Positions 60,535 through 64,000 of a DNA stretch of 64,000 nucleotides are shown piece by piece (within the stretch, counting starts at the first letter, position 1; every line of letters starts with the position of its first letter). The notes below the pieces were generated by a model that saw only the letters and a program-made list of their open reading frames with translations, had not been told where the DNA came from and searched no databases. Location: contig OY756961.1 in assembly GCA_963580455.1 (NCBI GenBank), forward strand, positions 23,789,001 through 23,853,000, in the 5' to 3' direction. A program made the translations under genes and the position numbers. The stretch is from Euonymus europaeus (Eukaryota; Streptophyta; Magnoliopsida; Celastrales; Celastraceae).

Positions 60535-63500
60535 ATTTTTCTAATTCTGTGTTGGGGTGGCTCGGCCAAGAAAGCAATAGGAGGTGATCAGGACCGATTC
60601 GGGGGAAAACACTGTGGTTTGCTGCTGATACAGAAGGATCTCGTCCTGCGAAGAGACCCAGACAAGGAGTGCTGTAAGACCAATCTTGTCGAGACTGAAG
60701 CAGATGAAGATGGTGTTCCGGTGAAGAGAGGAAGACGAAAGGATCAAAAGGAAGCCATGGCTCCCAAAACACAAATGAAACCCACAGAAGTTGAAGGTGA
60801 TGAATGATGGCTCCATATCTAAGTCAACTAAAACTGCATGCATTAATGTAGCTCACCACTCATGTTACCTTCAGGCATGCAGCAGCCTCCAGCCACCTTT
60901 TGTGCAGTCGCATCTTCAACCAGGCTGCCTGCGAATCCTTGAAGATGGCCGCCCAAGTTATTTGTCAAAGATTGTCATTTAATGTGTATTTGTCTCTTTT
61001 GGTTTTTGTGTATCTCTATATATAGAGATGAAGGCAGTGCAGTATAGTGTGTGTATGTGAGTTACAGAAGAAAAAAAATCTAGAGAGAAAGTGGTGCAAG
61101 GCAGAGACACCAGGAAAGTGTGAGTTGAGTGTGAGAATTGTGTAACCTCCTCCAGTTGTAATACTTCTTAACAGAGTGTGTGCTTTCTCTCCTGTGAACA
61201 TAGATCGATAGACTGAACCACGTAAATCACCGTGTCACTTGTTTTTCGATTTCGTCCTTTGAGTTCAACTGACCCGATATCCTCAACAATGAAGGGGGAG
61301 ATCAAGCGGTATTGGAGACAAAGGAAGATATTTTGGAGGATGATGTATCGATCGAAGGAAAATGAAGAGGTTTTGGTGGTGAACTCAAGTTGAAGCGGTC
61401 CAAAGAAGAATGCTCATGCCAGCAAAACTCGAAACCCTTTTGATGTTGGAGGTAATGGAGGAGATATAACTATGTCAAACGAGGAAGACAAGATTTTGGC
61501 GGATTATGTTCCGAAGAAAAGTAATTCTCCAGGTTACAAAGTTTGTGAGGAAGTTAAAATCAGTAAGACAGATCCCAAAGTGAGTACATTCTCTACTTTT
61601 CTTGTAATTATATTTATTTTTGTTTGATAGGGAATTAGTTAATAAATGGTTTTTGAGTACTGCCAGTGGATAGCCGAAAACTCTAATGTGCCACCAGTGC
61701 CAGAGGAATGACAAAGGCTGGGTTGTTCGTTATGGGAAATGCACCTCCAAACGATACTGTATCCCTTGCTTGACGGAGTGTAAATATTTTCACTATAATG
61801 ATCAGGCATCTTTTTGTTCTTCTTTAATAATTACATTTTTGCTATTTTTTGTGGTGTTCTCATCGTTACTTTGTTGAGTCTGATGTTTTCCATTTTGCTT
61901 CAAATCAATCATTAATGCTGCAATTTTGTTTTGAATTTTGCAACTCTTACTTGGGGTTGATTTTATCGATTTAGCATGTCTTGTTAATGCCTTGTTGAAG
62001 CTAAATGATGCTATGCCCTGTATAGCATTGCATTCACGTAATGATCAATATATACTGCCTACATGTTTCCTTTTTGTGTTAGTTTTTGTTACTCAAAATT
62101 TGGAAACAATTCTTTCTTAAATGTTCTCTTAAATTTAAGAGTTAAATTTGCTGAGAACATTAATCGAATTTTGTTCTATTTTTCTCGAATTTGTGTCAAA
62201 GTTGGATGTTTAGAAGTGAATGACTTCCTGGTTAGAATGCTGTGAGCAGTGCTGATAGATTATGTAGCGACTACATACTGAATTTTGTGCTTCTAATATT
62301 GCACGAGCTTGTTTACGTTATGGGTTTGGAGTCTCTTTGTCATTTAGATACATTTCACGTCATATTAGATGATTAATAATAATACATTTCAGGTAAACGT
62401 TTTGACACATACTGCTGAAGTGACATTTTCTCCTGTACAACTTGCTAATATAGAGAATTTGAGAAAGATGCATTGCACTTTGATCAAGACCAAAGAGAAA
62501 TTTTTGGAAAAACAGAGGATTTGGGTGACAAAGTTGGCTGGTGTGGCCGCACTCCTGAAAATGGTAAGGAATTTAGTCTGAAGTTTATGACTAAAATAAG
62601 ATTCTATGTGGAATGAAATTAATTTTCAATGATACTAGAATCCGACGAAGGATGGGGCTCCCTGGGATATTTTCGGGAAACAGAATGTTCCGAAACTGCT
62701 GGAGCTGGACTATCTTAACAAGCGCTTTGGAGAATTTCGCCATACTTATCGTCTTCTCGTGCAAAAGGTAATCATGCGGTGAAAATTAGATATTATACTA
62801 TTAGGTCCTATGGTGTTAAAGGATTCTAGTTAATTACTTGAATTTTATTTTTTGTAAAAATAAAACTATATTTTTTGTGTCTGAAAGACAATGGAAGTTT
62901 TATTTATGACACGTTGGCATGAGTTCTTATCAGACATTTTTTGACGTATTGTTGTCAATTAAATGAGTATTGCTGGTTGGCTGCAGGAATTGTGATCAAG
63001 GCACATATTTGCAAATTTCCTTGTATTGCCAAAACTGTTTGTGGTGTTTTATTTTACTCATCTTTGGCTTGTAGGTTTATCACCCCATACATGACCAGAC
63101 CTTTTATTCGACTCTAGAGCATAAGAGAAAGCTGAAGGAGGAATATGGTTTGAGTCATTTACCTACTTATATTGTAGCATGGATTTCATATTGTATAAAT
63201 GTTTTTGTCTAAGAGCACATATATATGCTGTGTTATAAACTTATGATGCAGGCATTGAACCATGGTCATTTGTCCGGAAACTTGGGGATGCTGTCTTTGT
63301 TTCTGCTGGCTGTCCTCATCAAGTTAGAAATTTGAAGGTGGAGTGCAATTCCTTTAATATCATCTTTCTACTAGAATGGTGAAATACAAATATTACCTAA
63401 ACAGTTCTCCAACTTTAAAGTTGACCTTTGCTCTTTTGTATTTTAAGACATTTTACAGTTGAGGAGGCTCAATTTGGATTACATGTCAAATAGGCTTTGA

Positions 63501-64000
63501 AGCATTTTTCTTCTTCTTCTTCTTCTTCTTTGTGTGTATGTGTGTGTGTTTGGCTTTTGTTATAAATTGCATTGGAAGAGAGTTGGAAATCAAGACTAAG
63601 ATCATTAAACCCCAAGCAATTTCCTTAAGTTATATAGTACTGGCAACGCTTGCGAGTAGCTGCATAACATAAGCATCTAGGGATAAAAACCTCCAAAATA
63701 TGAATTTTAGGGCAGGATGGAACCGAGCATCTAATTTTCTTTTATGTTGTCTTCAAGTCTCGTCTCTGTCACAATTAGTTGATGTGAATGAACAAATTGA
63801 ATGTGTGTATAATGAGAATTTTCAATTTTTTTCTTTTTAATTTTTTTCTACTATATATTAAAGAAATTTATGACTAATTGTGGCTGTTCGATTAATTGGT
63901 TTGAATATAACTTTTGTGACTTTTATACAGTCGTGCATAAAGGTTGCAATGGACTATGTCTCACCTGAAAATGTCAGTGAGCGCATCCGTTTGACAGAAG
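60535..64000 (+). pseudogene. JMJ25-like (KDM3-type) histone demethylase, decayed, runs off right edge
   Basis: KDM3/JMJ25 proteins remove H3K9 methylation with a RING-like zinc region and a JmjC domain. Here a charged N-terminal exon (to 60804, resuming 61294) is split by a solo LTR and then meets TGA at 61363-61365. The exon 61667-61779 has a frameshift between AENS and MCHQCQRNDKGW, and the VVRC cysteine is Tyr. Exons for the rest of the zinc region and the first two iron ligands (HCD) are missing. JmjC C-terminal exons follow with good junctions: 62393-62563, 62639-62767, 63075-63147, 63252-63337 ([10 protein letters not shown], third iron ligand) and 63931 onward (SCIKVAMDYVSPENVSE). A truncated transcript is possible; a working demethylase is not expected. 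Confidence 0.85.
60805..61288 (+). mobile_element. Solo LTR inserted in the JMJ25-like exon
   Basis: A 484-bp block begins TGATGGCTCC and ends CCTCAACA (TG..CA) and is flanked by ATGAA on both sides (60800-60804, 61289-61293). It has a TATA box (TATATATAG, ~61016) and a U5-like end with GAACCACGTAAATCACCGTG, as in copia LTRs. Skipping the block and one ATGAA restores one continuous reading frame across the join, which fixes both edges. Confidence 0.9.

Overview
This is nuclear DNA from a flowering plant, most likely a eudicot. It is AT-rich, its genes have many spliced exons in GT-AG introns, the proteins are typical of plants (chloroplast-targeted IF-2, NCED, VQ protein, pollen-type polygalacturonase), and the spaces between genes are full of small plant transposons. 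No bacterial or organellar gene layout is present. The species cannot be named from the sequence alone.

Layout. 1-8.9 kb (minus strand): eleven exons of chloroplast translation initiation factor IF-2; only the last ~60 codons lie beyond the left edge. 10.5-12.4 kb (minus): a complete four-exon GH28 polygalacturonase. 14.95-21.46 kb (minus): a complete seven-exon sugar-phosphate/nucleotide-sugar-type translocator like Arabidopsis At3g14410, with a GC-AG intron, a TRIM element in one intron and a CIPK kinase fossil in another. 19,761-40,234: a direct tandem duplication of ~10 kb. Each copy carries the CIPK fossil, translocator exon 1 with its upstream region, a divergently oriented broken glycolate oxidase gene, and an intact VQ-motif gene. 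A 533-bp hAT element entered copy 2 only. 40.2-52.7 kb: gene-poor DNA with a Tourist-like MITE split by a hAT element, a second TRIM candidate, a MULE with ~180-bp inverted repeats, and degenerate tandem repeats. 53,399-55,183 (plus): a complete intronless NCED gene, preceded by three CACGTG boxes. 56,008-59,188: a 3.2-kb Mutator-like element with ~400-bp inverted repeats carrying the two ends of a FAR1/MuDR-type protein without the catalytic middle. 60.5-64 kb (plus): a decaying JMJ25-like histone demethylase gene, split by a solo LTR and running off the right edge.

How it fits together. From memory of Arabidopsis gene order, IF-2/polygalacturonase/VQ, translocator/glycolate oxidase/NCED3 and NCED9/polygalacturonase/VQ10 are neighbours in three separate Arabidopsis segments. 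Here they sit in one interval, so the window looks like a relatively unfractionated version of an ancestral block, in which the glycolate oxidase member has been lost locally and the translocator 5' end and VQ gene have been doubled. The main living genes are IF-2 (plastid translation), polygalacturonase (pectin breakdown), the translocator (membrane transport), VQ (probable WRKY partner) and NCED (committed step of abscisic acid synthesis). They share ancestry of position, not one pathway.
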